From Paenarthrobacter sp. A20 (lineage in GTDB: Bacteria; Actinomycetota; Actinomycetes; Actinomycetales; Micrococcaceae), in contig NZ_JALJWH010000001.1 of NCBI RefSeq assembly GCF_024168825.1, forward strand, positions 1,550,001 to 1,614,000: a stretch of 64,000 nt of DNA. The letters are read 5' to 3'. Positions within the stretch are counted from its first letter, which is position 1, and each line of letters begins with the position of its first letter. Below are positions 7,519 through 15,844 of the stretch, one piece after another. Made by a program: the position numbers and the translations under genes. Under the pieces are notes generated by a model. That model saw only the letters and a program-made list of their open reading frames with translations, ran no database searches and was not told the DNA's origin.

Positions 7519-8928
7519 ATGAACGTTCAGCACCAGTCCGTCGGTCGCCGTGGATTCCTGCGTGGAGCACTCGCTGCAGCCGTGCTCGTGCCCATGGGGG
7601 GAACCATTGCTTCATGTGCCGCAGGTGGCGGTACCACCACCACCGGCCCCACAGGCACTGTCTCCGACACCAACCCGTTCGGTATGGCAGAGAAGGCCAC
7701 CATCGACGCCGTGATCTTCAAGGGTGGCTACGGCATCGACTACGTCGAGTTCGCCGGCAAGATCTTTGAGAAGACCCACGAGGGTTCCACCGCCAAGATT
7801 TCCCCGTCCACGGACATCGCCCAGGAGCTCCAGCCGCGCTTCGTGGGTGGCAACCCGCCGGACCTGATTGACAACTCCGGTGCCAAGTCCATCGGCTTCA
7901 GCACCATCCTGGCCCAGCTCGAGGACCTCACGCCGCTCGTGGAGGCCAAGAACCTCGAGGGCAAGGTCATCAAGGACACCCTGTACACCGGCGTACTGGC
8001 TCCAGGCACTTTCGATGGCAAGCTGGCCGCCCTGAACTACGTGCTGACCGTCTATGCAATGTGGTACTCGGATTCCCTCCTCAAGGAGAACGGCTGGACC
8101 GTTCCCAAGACCTGGGACGAAATGTACGCCTTGGGCGAGCAGGCGAAGGCCAAGGGCAAGTACCTGTTCGTCTGGGGCAAGGAAGCCGCTACGTACTACC
8201 AGGAAATGGCGATCGCCTCCGCTATCAAGGAAGGCGGCGACGACGTTCGCCTCGGGTTGGAAAACCTCACGGCGGATTCCTGGTCGCACCCCGCCATCCA
8301 GTCCGTCTTTACCGCTCTGGACAAGATCGTCAAGGCCGGCTTCTTCAAGCCAGGTGGCTCGGGCACGCAGTTCACCGCCGCGCAGGCGCAGTGGAGCAAC
8401 GCCCAGGAAGCTGTGTTCTACCCGTCCGGTTCGTGGATCGAAAACGAAATGAAGGACCAGACCAAGGCGGGCTTCAACATGATGGGCGCACCCGTGCCCA
8501 CCGCGAGTGCAAGCTCCAAGAAGCCTTATGCGGCTCTCCACAGCGCCGCCGGCGAACCTTTCATTGTCCCCTCCCAGGGCAAGAGTGCCGCTGGCGGCAA
8601 GGAATTGCTCCGCATCATGCTGTCCAAGGAAGCTGCCACCAACTTCGCCAAGACCAAGCTGGCTCCCACCATCGTCAAGGACACCGTTCCGGCCGATGGC
8701 TTCGGTTCCACGGCCCTGGTTTCGCAGACCAAGTTGCTGGGCGACGCGGGCGAGGACATCTTCACCTGGAACTTCATCGATCTCTACGGCACCAACAAGG
8801 ACCAGCTGGTTGTCTGGAACAGCTTCCTGGACGGCAAGTCGGACGTAGCAACCTTGACCTCCGCACTGCAGAACATCACCGACAAGGTCCGTAACGACAG
8901 CTCGGTCAAGAAGATCGAAGTGAAGTGA
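7519..8928 (+). CDS. ngcE: ABC sugar-binding lipoprotein, NgcE type (GlcNAc/chitobiose)
   Basis: The 469-residue extracellular solute-binding protein has a Tat signal (GRRGFLRG) and a lipobox IASC with Cys33 as the lipidated residue. The blocks VIFKGGYGIDYVE, LQPRFVGGNPPDLIDNSGA, ALNYVLTVYAMWYS, FYPSGSWIENE and AAGEPFIVPSQGKSA resemble the N-acetylglucosamine/diacetylchitobiose-binding protein NgcE of streptomycetes. I chose the ATG at 7519 because GGAGG lies 9 bases upstream and the Tat motif follows; in-frame codons further upstream would give an unnatural leader. It is the first gene of a three-gene importer operon. Specificity is inferred by family resemblance. Confidence 0.88.
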   Translation: MNVQHQSVGRRGFLRGALAAAVLVPMGGTIASCAAGGGTTTTGPTGTVSDTNPFGMAEKATIDAVIFKGGYGIDYVEFAGKIFEKTHEGSTAKISPSTDIAQELQPRFVGGNPPDLIDNSGAKSIGFSTILAQLEDLTPLVEAKNLEGKVIKDTLYTGVLAPGTFDGKLAALNYVLTVYAMWYSDSLLKENGWTVPKTWDEMYALGEQAKAKGKYLFVWGKEAATYYQEMAIASAIKEGGDDVRLGLENLTADSWSHPAIQSVFTALDKIVKAGFFKPGGSGTQFTAAQAQWSNAQEAVFYPSGSWIENEMKDQTKAGFNMMGAPVPTASASSKKPYAALHSAAGEPFIVPSQGKSAAGGKELLRIMLSKEAATNFAKTKLAPTIVKDTVPADGFGSTALVSQTKLLGDAGEDIFTWNFIDLYGTNKDQLVVWNSFLDGKSDVATLTSALQNITDKVRNDSSVKKIEVK

Positions 8929-9950
8929 CCTCAGTGAAAACTCAGCAGAGCCGGAACGACGACGGCCTGGCCGCCGTCGTTCCGGCGACGGCTGCCCCGC
9001 AAGTGATAAAGCGGAGGCGGAAGCCGTTGACATGGGACAAGGTCAGCTTCTTCGCGGTTTTCCTCGGACTGCCGCTGGCGATCTACCTGTTGTTCGTGAT
9101 TTGGCCCTTCGTTCAAGCTTTTGGTTACTCGCTGACGGACTGGTCGGGCTTCTCGCCGAACCAGAACTTCATCGGCCTCGAGAACTACGTAAAGATCTTC
9201 ACCGACGACATTTTCATGAAGGCCATGGGGAACAACATCCTCCTGGTCATCTTCCTCCCGATCATCACCATCATCCTGAGCCTGGTGCTTGCCTCGTTGG
9301 TGACCGTGGGCGGAAGCAGCAAAGGCCAGATCAAGGGACTTCGCAATTCCAGCTTCTACCGTGTTGTGTCGTTCTTCCCGTACACGATTCCGGCAGTAGC
9401 CATCGGCATCATGTGGGGCCAGATCTACGATCCCTCCGGCGGCCTGCTCAACGGCATCCTGACGGGGCTGGGCTTTGACCAGTTCAAGGACTTCGCCTGG
9501 CTCGGTGACAAGAACACCGCCATGATTGCCACGATGTTCGTGATCGTTTGGGGCTTTGTCGGCTTCTACATGGTCCTGTTTGTTGCAGGCATCAAGGGCA
9601 TTCCCGCCGAGCTTTTCGAGGCCGCCAGAATCGATGGCGCCGGTCGCTTCCGTACCGCCGTGTCCATCACCATCCCTTTGATCCGCGACAACATCCAGAC
9701 TGCCTACATCTACATGGGCATCCTGGCTCTGGACGCTTTCGTTTACATGGCGGCACTGAACTCCGGCGGTGGTCCGGACAACTCAACGCTGGTCATGGCC
9801 CAGCAGCTGTTCTTCACCGCCTTCAGCAAGGGTCAGTTCGGGCTCGCAAGTGCCATGGGCGTTGTCCTGGCCATTGCAACACTGATCTTCTCCGGCCTGG
9901 TGTTCGTGGTTAACCGGCTCACCGGCGGCGACAAGGATGTGAGTCTGTAA
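8925..9950 (+). CDS. ngcF: Sugar ABC transporter permease (MalF-like, NgcF type)
   Basis: The 341-residue inner-membrane permease has six predicted membrane segments and the EAA loop ELFEAARIDGAGRFRTAVSITIP, which docks the ATPase. It starts at a GTG overlapping the ngcE stop (GTGA). The N-terminal 35 residues are a cytoplasmic basic tail (KRRRKP). It pairs with the next gene. No ATP-binding subunit is in the cluster, so a shared MsiK-type ATPase is likely, as is known for several actinobacterial sugar importers. Confidence 0.9.
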   Translation: MTSVKTQQSRNDDGLAAVVPATAAPQVIKRRRKPLTWDKVSFFAVFLGLPLAIYLLFVIWPFVQAFGYSLTDWSGFSPNQNFIGLENYVKIFTDDIFMKAMGNNILLVIFLPIITIILSLVLASLVTVGGSSKGQIKGLRNSSFYRVVSFFPYTIPAVAIGIMWGQIYDPSGGLLNGILTGLGFDQFKDFAWLGDKNTAMIATMFVIVWGFVGFYMVLFVAGIKGIPAELFEAARIDGAGRFRTAVSITIPLIRDNIQTAYIYMGILALDAFVYMAALNSGGGPDNSTLVMAQQLFFTAFSKGQFGLASAMGVVLAIATLIFSGLVFVVNRLTGGDKDVSL

Positions 9951-10843
9951 TGACAACCAAAGTCTCAACTCCGGAAATGAAGTCGTTGCACTTCCAACCG
10001 CGGACGCCGGCAACCACAAAGGGCGACAAAGTGGTGGGAGCCGTGTCGCACACGGCTTTGACCATTTGGACGCTCATCGTCATTCTTCCGCTGCTGTGGA
10101 CGTTCATGTCCTCCTTCAAGACGTCCAGCGAGATCTTCGCCTCGCCGTTCGCCTTGCCGGGTGAGTGGAAGCTGGATAACTACGTCAAGGCCTGGAGCGA
10201 AGCCGGCATCGGCAGCGCTTTCCTGAACTCGGTGATCGTTGTTGCAGTTGCCTTGGTGATCGTCATGGTCCTCGGTGCCATGTGTGCCTACGTCCTTGCC
10301 CGGTATACGTTCCCGGGCAGCAGGGCCATCTACTACCTGATGCTCGCCGGCCTGACCTTTCCGATCTTCCTGGCCATGGTGCCGTTGTTCTTCGTCCTGA
10401 AGAACATGGGCCTGCTGAACACCTTGCCCGGACTCATCCTGGTGTACGTGGGCTTCGCGCTTCCGTTCACGGTGTTCTTCCTGTTCTCCTTCTTCAAGTC
10501 GCTGCCTCACGAAATTACCGAAGCAGCGGCCCTTGACGGCGCAGGGGAGTGGCGGACGTTCTTCCAGGTCATGCTGCCGATGGCCAAGCCGGGCCTTGCC
10601 TCGGTTGCCATCTTCAACTTCCTGGGCCTGTGGAACCAGTTCCTGATTCCGGTGTCCATCAACGCCGCCGGCCCACGCGTCCTCTCGCAGGAGCTCGCCG
10701 CCTTCGCCGGCCAGATGGGTTACGCAGTGGACTATGGCGCGCTGTTCGCCGCGGTCAGCGTCACCGTCATTCCGGTCCTGATCGTCTACGTGATCTTCCA
10801 GCGCCAGCTGCAGGGTTCCGTGTCGCAAGGCACCTCCAAGTAG
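9950..10843 (+). CDS. ngcG: Sugar ABC transporter permease (MalG-like, NgcG type)
   Basis: The 297-residue second permease of the importer starts at TAATG overlapping the ngcF stop. It has six hydrophobic segments and a MalG-type EAA loop (HEITEAAALDGAGEWRTF). The WTFMSSFKTSSEIFASPF periplasmic start is typical of CUT1-family MalG subunits. A strong hairpin follows at 10868-10903, ending the operon. Confidence 0.9.
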   Translation: MTTKVSTPEMKSLHFQPRTPATTKGDKVVGAVSHTALTIWTLIVILPLLWTFMSSFKTSSEIFASPFALPGEWKLDNYVKAWSEAGIGSAFLNSVIVVAVALVIVMVLGAMCAYVLARYTFPGSRAIYYLMLAGLTFPIFLAMVPLFFVLKNMGLLNTLPGLILVYVGFALPFTVFFLFSFFKSLPHEITEAAALDGAGEWRTFFQVMLPMAKPGLASVAIFNFLGLWNQFLIPVSINAAGPRVLSQELAAFAGQMGYAVDYGALFAAVSVTVIPVLIVYVIFQRQLQGSVSQGTSK

Positions 10844-10867
10844 TACAGCCAAGCTAAAAAAACGGTC

Positions 10868-10903
10868 GACGGCGGTCCTCACCTTACGGTGCGGGCCGCC
10901 GTC
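10868..10903 (+). terminator. Terminator after ngcEFG
   Basis: GACGGCGG at 10868-10875 pairs with CCGCCGTC at 10896-10903. The inner TCCTCAC/GTGCGGG bases add imperfect pairing around a CTTACG loop. It sits 25 bp after the ngcG stop. The T-run is short (GGGCGTTT). Confidence 0.75.
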
Positions 10904-10922
10904 GGGCGTTTACCATTGGCTG

Positions 10923-11465
10923 ATGTTCGAGCCACACCAACTCCGTAACGACGTCAGCATGCGCCTGCTCCGTGTGGGCGACGCGCCAGCGCTCGCGGCC
11001 GCGTATGTACGCAACCGTGAATACCTTGCGGCCTGGGAGCCGGTGCGTTCCGACGAGTACTTCACCGAAGAGTGGCAGGCGGCGGATATCGCCAAGCGCC
11101 TGGCCTTCCATGAAGCAGGCGAGGGGTTCCCCCTGGCGTTGATTGCCGACGATGCCGTTATTGGCAGGTTCACCCTTGCAGGAATCGTGCGCGGTCCTTT
11201 CCAGAGTGCAGGACTGGGTTACTGGATTGACAGCAAGTACGCGGGCCGTGGTTTGGCGTCCGCCGCCGTTAAAGTGATCGTGGAAAAATCCCGGGACGAG
11301 CTGGGTCTGCATCGGATGGAAGCGAGCACTCTCCTGCATAACGTTGGCTCCCAGCGCGTGCTGTTGAAGGCGGGCTTCCGGAAGATCGGGATGGCGCCGA
11401 AGTACCTGCACATCGCTGGGAAATGGCAGGACCACAACCTTTACCAGGTCATTTTGCATGACTAG
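10923..11465 (+). CDS. GNAT N-acetyltransferase (RimJ/RimL-like)
   Basis: The 180-residue protein has the RimJ-type GNAT layout: an N-terminal MRLLRVGDAPALAAAYVRNREYLAAWEP block, the core strand LGYWIDSKYAGRGLASAAVK with the acetyl-CoA-binding AGRGLA turn, and the C-terminal HRMEASTLLHNVGSQRVLLKAGF block. Members acetylate protein N-termini, antibiotics or other amines with acetyl-CoA; the substrate here is unknown. It stands as a single gene. Confidence 0.9.
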   Translation: MFEPHQLRNDVSMRLLRVGDAPALAAAYVRNREYLAAWEPVRSDEYFTEEWQAADIAKRLAFHEAGEGFPLALIADDAVIGRFTLAGIVRGPFQSAGLGYWIDSKYAGRGLASAAVKVIVEKSRDELGLHRMEASTLLHNVGSQRVLLKAGFRKIGMAPKYLHIAGKWQDHNLYQVILHD

Positions 11466-11563
11466 CCGGTGGACCGGCCCTGCCGGCTGACGCACGACTC
11501 CGAATGGACCCGCGGCTGTGAAAGGCTGGACTGATTCTGTAGTGCAACGAAAGGCAGCAGCCC

Positions 11564-11881
11564 GTGATCTTTATCGTGGTCAAGTTCAACGTCAAGCCTG
11601 ACTGGTCCGGCCGGTGGCTGGACCTGGTGGCCGATTTCACCGAAGCGACCCGCGCTGAGCCCGGCAACCTGTGGTTCGACTGGTCCCGCAGCGTGGACAA
11701 CCCGAATGAGTTCGTCCTGGTGGAAGCGTTCCAGGATGACGCTGCCGAGGCCCACGTCAACAGCGAACACTTCAAGAAGGCCATGGCGGACATGCCCCAG
11801 GCCTTGGTGGAGACTCCCCACATCATCAGCCGCCAGTTCGAAGGCAGCGGCTGGGACCGCATGGGCGAGCTCACCATTTAA
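11564..11881 (+). CDS. Antibiotic biosynthesis monooxygenase domain protein (YgiN-like)
   Basis: The 105-residue single-domain ABM protein starts at GTG. The pattern IVVKFNVKPDW, EPGNLWFDWSRSVDNPNEFVLVEAFQDDAA and HVNSEHFKKAMADMP matches the dimeric ferredoxin-like fold of YgiN/quinol monooxygenase-like proteins. Some relatives oxidise quinols without cofactors, others degrade haem or have no known activity. It ends 2 bp before a 63-bp palindromic repeat and converges on the flavin reductase gene. Confidence 0.88.
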   Translation: MIFIVVKFNVKPDWSGRWLDLVADFTEATRAEPGNLWFDWSRSVDNPNEFVLVEAFQDDAAEAHVNSEHFKKAMADMPQALVETPHIISRQFEGSGWDRMGELTI

Positions 11882-11883
11882 AG

Positions 11884-11946
11884 CAACGCGGGGTCACTTA
11901 CGGCCCATCCCAGAGGGATTCATGGGCCGTAAGTGACCCCGCGTTG
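11884..11946. repeat. 63-bp palindromic intergenic repeat, copy 1
   Basis: A near-perfect inverted repeat has arms of 25 bases opening with CAACGCGGGGTCACTTACGG and an inner TCCC-AGA-GGGA hairpin. It lies between two convergent genes, 2 bp after the ABM-domain stop and 11 bp from the flavin reductase stop. A second copy (58/63 identical by hand alignment) is at 27177-27239, also between convergent genes. It could act as a bidirectional terminator and as a dispersed REP-like element. Confidence 0.9.
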
Positions 11947-11957
11947 TTCTATGGGAA

Positions 11958-12482
11958 CTAGAACATCCAGGGGATCTCCGCATGGCCGAAGTCGCTGAAC
12001 GAGCCGAAGCGGCCGGCCTTGAACGCGAGCACCTCGCCGTCCCGGTCCCGGCACGTGGTGACCTGGCCGAAGAAGACCTGGTGATCGCCGACGTCGTACT
12101 GCTGCACCACGCTGCAGTCCGCCTGGGCGAGGGCGCCCTTGATGACCGGAAGGCCGTTGTCGGTGATGTCGAAGTCGCCGTCGCCAAAGCGGTCCCCGCC
12201 GCGGACGGCGAACCGCCGGGCCACGGACTCCTGCTTCGCGCCGAGGATGGACACCGCGAACTTGCCGCTCTCCATCAGGGCCTCGCCGGTCCGGGTGCCG
12301 AAGTTCAGCGAGATCATCAGGATGGGCGGCTCAAGGCTGATGGACGTCAGCGAGCTGATGGTCATCCCATACTGCTCGTCCTCGTGCTGGGTGGTGACCA
12401 CGGCAACGCCCGTGAGGAAGCGGCCCATGGCGCGGCGCATCCCCATGGCATCGGGGATGGTGAAGGCTGGTGCCAGGCTCAT
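11958..12482 (-). CDS. Flavin reductase domain protein (HpaC-like partner)
   Basis: The 174-residue protein has the FMN-binding split-barrel reductase pattern: MRRAMGRFLTGVAVVTTQ near the start, GMTISSLTSISLEPPILMISL and the FAVSIL strand. Such enzymes supply FADH2/FMNH2 to HpaB-type monooxygenases, and an HpaB-type protein is encoded two genes upstream at 12858-14330. I chose the ATG at 12482, 1 bp after the cupin stop; longer in-frame versions run through the cupin gene. It is the last gene of the six-gene operon. Confidence 0.9.
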   Translation of the reverse strand: MSLAPAFTIPDAMGMRRAMGRFLTGVAVVTTQHEDEQYGMTISSLTSISLEPPILMISLNFGTRTGEALMESGKFAVSILGAKQESVARRFAVRGGDRFGDGDFDITDNGLPVIKGALAQADCSVVQQYDVGDHQVFFGQVTTCRDRDGEVLAFKAGRFGSFSDFGHAEIPWMF

Positions 12483-12483
12483 G

Positions 12484-12855
12484 TCAGTTGCTCCGCTCCG
12501 CTGGGACCGGCTCCGTGTAGTACCGGACTTCGAACATCCTGGCTCCATTCTCGGAGACCCACGGGCCGTGCTCCATGCCGGGTGGGCGGGTGGCCCAGTC
12601 GCCGGCCTTGAAGGTCTTGCCGAGACGCTGGTCCACGAAAGAGCCCTCGAAAATGAAGACCTCTTCCCAGAAATCGTGCGTGAGGACGCCGTTGGGGGAG
12701 GTATCCGTGCCGGGCTCGAACTTGAGGATCCGGGTGACGCTGTCATTGTCCGAATCGCGGGCGAGGATGGCCTCGGACAGCCCCTCGATGTGCGGGTTGC
12801 AGGGTGCGAAGTCCACCGAGGAAACGGGGGTGAACTCGAATTCGGGCTTTGCCAT
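12484..12855 (-). CDS. Cupin (ChrR-like) domain protein
   Basis: The 123-residue single-domain cupin shows the strand pattern VTRILKFEPGTDTSPNGVLTHDFWEEVFIFEGSF followed by FKAGDWATRPPGMEHGPW. The H, E and later H of the two cupin motifs could bind a metal. In this operon it may be a small dioxygenase, isomerase or binding protein for a ring-cleavage intermediate; that is inference from position only. It lies between the hydroxylase and reductase genes. Confidence 0.85.
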   Translation of the reverse strand: MAKPEFEFTPVSSVDFAPCNPHIEGLSEAILARDSDNDSVTRILKFEPGTDTSPNGVLTHDFWEEVFIFEGSFVDQRLGKTFKAGDWATRPPGMEHGPWVSENGARMFEVRYYTEPVPAERSN

Positions 12856-12857
12856 GG

Positions 12858-14330
12858 TCAGATCCCCTCCGATTCGGTGGAGCCCTCGATGCTGTAGGAA
12901 CCGAGGAACGTGTCCAGCTCCGCCACCAGGGCGTCGTAGCCGTAGTTCCGGTAGGTGTAGGCGCCGCGGACCACGAACGGTGCGCCAGCGTAGAACATCT
13001 CGTACTGCTGGTGGCGGCCGGCGAACTCGGAACCGATGATGTCCCAGGCCAGCTTGAAGAGCTTCACCCGTTCCTCGCTGCTGACGCCGGGCGACTGGAC
13101 GTAGCGTTCCATGTCCGGCCGGGTCACGCTGCTGGTCATGTCGGCGATGCTGGAGGGAAGCTGCAGGACGCCGCCGCCCACCAGGTCGCGCAGGATCGAG
13201 ATCACTCGCGGGTAGGTCTCGGACTGCAGGCCCATGGCCCCGTACAGTGCACTCTTTCCGGGAACCCTCATGCCGGCGTCGTCCGTTGTTGCCGTGTATT
13301 CGGCGGCGAGAACCGCCGACTCAACGGACTGCACGATCGCTGCGAGCTCGCCGAGCTTCTCCTGGACGCCGGGAATCTTGTCCGTGCCGTTCACCTGGGT
13401 GACCTTGCGGGCCACGGAAGCGATGAACTTCAGCTTGGTGGAGAAACGGATCTGGGCCTGCCAGTTGCCCAGGGCGTGGGCGCCGGTGTCGAAGAACTGA
13501 CGGCGCAGGGTGTCGATGTTCCGGTTGATGAAGACGCGGTCCCACGGGATGAGGACGTCGTCGAAGACCACCAGGGCGTCCGGCTCGTCGTAGTGGCTGG
13601 TCAGCGGGTAGTCGAAGTCGCTGGTGGCGGCCGGCGCGAACGGGCGGCGGCAGTAGAGCTTCAGGCCGTCCGTGGCCACGGGGATGGCGAAACTGATCGC
13701 AAAGTCCACGTCGTCCGGGCCCAGTGGCTTGATGCAGGTGACAAAAACTTCATCGGCAATGGCGGCACCGGTGGCGAGCATCTGCGAACCACGGACAATG
13801 ATGCCCTCCTCGGTTTCACGCACGACGCCGACCTGCAGGTATTCGCCCTCCCAACCTGACGCTGTGGTTGCGCGGGAAACCTGTGGGGGAATGATCGCGT
13901 AGGAAAGGTACAGGTTCTCGGACAGGATCTTCTTGTAGTACCGCTCCACGTTCCCGGCGAAGTCCCGCTCGTCATTCTTGAAAACGTCCGGGTGGGAACC
14001 GAACGCGGCGAAGAACGTGCCCACATGGTCCGGGCTGCGGCCAACCCAACCGTGGGTGTGCTTGGCCCATTTCTCGATTGCCTGGCGGCGCAGGACGAGT
14101 TCCTCCTGCGTCCTGGGAGCGGCGAAGGTCCTGTTGGCCGGTCCGTCGATCTCCTCCGAGTGGAACTGCATTCCGTTGGCGGGATCGGCCGCGATGTCGA
14201 ACAGCTCGGACATGGTCCGGGCAACCTTCGCGAAGGCCGGGTGTTCCAGGACGTTGCCGACTACCTCGCCATCGAGGATCACTGTCCGGCCGTCGTTCAG
14301 GGACTTCAAATACTGCTTACCGGTTCTCAT
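12858..14330 (-). CDS. HpaB-type FADH2-dependent aromatic hydroxylase
   Basis: The 490-residue protein belongs to the 4-hydroxyphenylacetate 3-hydroxylase (HpaB/PvcC) family, which is built on an acyl-CoA-dehydrogenase-like fold. Visible family blocks include GKQYLKSLNDGRTVILDGE at the N-terminus, HTHGWVGRSPDHVGTFFAAF, YLSYAIIPPQVSR, GSQMLATGAAIADEVFVT and FDDVLIPWDRVFINRN. These oxygenases hydroxylate phenols or N-heterocycles with FADH2 from a separate reductase, here probably 11958-12482. The start overlaps the DUF2848 stop (ATGA). The natural substrate cannot be deduced; the amidase, DUF2848 and cupin neighbours are not those of the standard 4-HPA pathway. Confidence 0.9.
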   Translation of the reverse strand: MRTGKQYLKSLNDGRTVILDGEVVGNVLEHPAFAKVARTMSELFDIAADPANGMQFHSEEIDGPANRTFAAPRTQEELVLRRQAIEKWAKHTHGWVGRSPDHVGTFFAAFGSHPDVFKNDERDFAGNVERYYKKILSENLYLSYAIIPPQVSRATTASGWEGEYLQVGVVRETEEGIIVRGSQMLATGAAIADEVFVTCIKPLGPDDVDFAISFAIPVATDGLKLYCRRPFAPAATSDFDYPLTSHYDEPDALVVFDDVLIPWDRVFINRNIDTLRRQFFDTGAHALGNWQAQIRFSTKLKFIASVARKVTQVNGTDKIPGVQEKLGELAAIVQSVESAVLAAEYTATTDDAGMRVPGKSALYGAMGLQSETYPRVISILRDLVGGGVLQLPSSIADMTSSVTRPDMERYVQSPGVSSEERVKLFKLAWDIIGSEFAGRHQQYEMFYAGAPFVVRGAYTYRNYGYDALVAELDTFLGSYSIEGSTESEGI

Positions 14331-15013
14331 CGAAGTGAGCCTTTCCTGATTTTGTAGTTATGTTCGATTGTGGTCCCATTCGGGAAGGAGAGCTCCAACT
14401 TCCAGGAAGTTCCATAAACGAACTTCCCGTCCAGCAGCGGCAGGGTGCCGCCGAGGCACATGAAGTCGGCGTCGCCGATGTCGGTACGGTCCAGGAGGCG
14501 CTCGACGACGTCGGCCGGCGTGCGCAGGCCGCTCAGCGAACCCTCTTGGTACAGTTCCCCGTCCACCCATGAGCGGGCGGTGCAGCTGTCGAGGTCGAGA
14601 TCCGCCAAGGATTCGACGGCGATGACCTCACCGGCGACGGGCTTGGGGCAGGCGCGCTTGGAGTCTCCAATGTCCCGGGCCTCGATGTCGCGGTCCGTGT
14701 GGTCCGAGCCGATGCCGAGATAGTACTTGCCGTCGTGGCGGATGTAGAGGGGTTCAATCTCGCCTGAGGTCAGGTTCTCCGAGGTGTCGTGCTCGCCGGA
14801 GGTCTCGAACAGGTCCGAATCCATGCGGTAGAACATGGGAACCTCCGGTGGCGGAGCTACGCCGATGGCTGCCAGTTCATCGATGTGGTGCTGGACTGCC
14901 TTCGGATCCCGGCCTGTGTAGCCGGCCACCACTCCGTGGAAATCCGTGACCACGATGGTTTTCTCTGTGCCCACCACCTGGAAGGTCAGCGGGACTTGCC
15001 TTGTTGTTTCCAT
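14327..15013 (-). CDS. DUF2848 family protein (FAH-like)
   Basis: The 228-residue protein matches DUF2848, a distant relative of fumarylacetoacetate hydrolase-type enzymes. Recognisable segments are VPMFYRMDSDLF, YYLGIGSDHTDRDIEARDIG, SKRACPKPVAGEVI and FMCLGGTLPLLDGKFVYG. No enzymatic activity is established for the family that I know of. In this operon a hydrolase or decarboxylase acting after ring oxidation is plausible. It is translationally coupled to the downstream hydroxylase gene. Confidence 0.8.
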   Translation of the reverse strand: METTRQVPLTFQVVGTEKTIVVTDFHGVVAGYTGRDPKAVQHHIDELAAIGVAPPPEVPMFYRMDSDLFETSGEHDTSENLTSGEIEPLYIRHDGKYYLGIGSDHTDRDIEARDIGDSKRACPKPVAGEVIAVESLADLDLDSCTARSWVDGELYQEGSLSGLRTPADVVERLLDRTDIGDADFMCLGGTLPLLDGKFVYGTSWKLELSFPNGTTIEHNYKIRKGSLR

Positions 15014-15049
15014 TCCGTCTCCTTGGATGGCTTCTGAACGGTCTTGGGT

Positions 15050-15844
15050 CTAAACGGTGAGTGCGTCGTAGGCCGCGAGGCGGTCCCCGATGACGGGGAA
15101 CTCGCTGCGGACGGCCTGGACCTGCAGGGGATCGATGTCCACCAGGAGCACTGATTCCCCGGCGTCCGCTTCGGCAAGGACGTTGCCGGCGGGGTCCACC
15201 ACCCGGCTGTGTCCGCCGAGTTCCACACCTTCCTGGCTGCCTGCTGCATTGCAAGCGATCACGAAGATTTGGTGCTCCACAGCCCGGGCCGTGGTGAGCA
15301 GGCGCCAGTGTTCACGCCGGGCCGCCGGCCAGGCCGCGGGGACGATCACGATCTCCGCACCGCGGTCGCTCAGCTCCATCCACAATCCGGGGAAGCGGAG
15401 GTCGTAGCAGGTGATGCCTGCAACGGACCCGAAAGGCAAGGGGACTACGGGGAGGGACGATCCAGCGGTGAGGAGGCTTGCCTCCTTGGACTTGTACCCG
15501 AAGACGTGGATTTTCCGATACGTGTGGACCACGTTGCCGTCAGGGCCCAGCAGGATGGAGGTGTTGCTGAGCCGGCCGTCGTCGCCCGCCTCGATGATGC
15601 TGCCGAGGTGAAGGTATACGCCAAGGTCTTTGGCTACCCGTGAGCACATGGACACTGTGGGGCCGGTGAGCGTCTCCGCCAAGGCCTCGTATTCGTCGAA
15701 GTGGAAGTATCCGGCGCTCCACAGTTCCGGCAGGACGATCAGTTCGGCGCCGTTGATACCGCGAAGGATGGCTTCTACGCGCTGGATGCGGTCCTCGCGG
15801 GTTTCGGAGTCCGGGCTGGCTACTTGGACAAGTGCGATTTTCAT
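15050..15844 (-). CDS. Carbon-nitrogen hydrolase (nitrilase superfamily amidase)
   Basis: The 264-residue protein carries the nitrilase-fold triad: Glu40 in IVLPELWSAGY, Lys111 in TYRKIHVFG and Cys146 in GITCYDLRFPGLW. The sequence resembles omega-amidase and carbamoylase-type members, which hydrolyse linear amides, releasing ammonia. It starts with an ATG overlapping the transporter stop (ATGA), so it is second in the operon. It may release nitrogen from an amide intermediate of the same pathway. Confidence 0.9.
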   Translation of the reverse strand: MKIALVQVASPDSETREDRIQRVEAILRGINGAELIVLPELWSAGYFHFDEYEALAETLTGPTVSMCSRVAKDLGVYLHLGSIIEAGDDGRLSNTSILLGPDGNVVHTYRKIHVFGYKSKEASLLTAGSSLPVVPLPFGSVAGITCYDLRFPGLWMELSDRGAEIVIVPAAWPAARREHWRLLTTARAVEHQIFVIACNAAGSQEGVELGGHSRVVDPAGNVLAEADAGESVLLVDIDPLQVQAVRSEFPVIGDRLAAYDALTV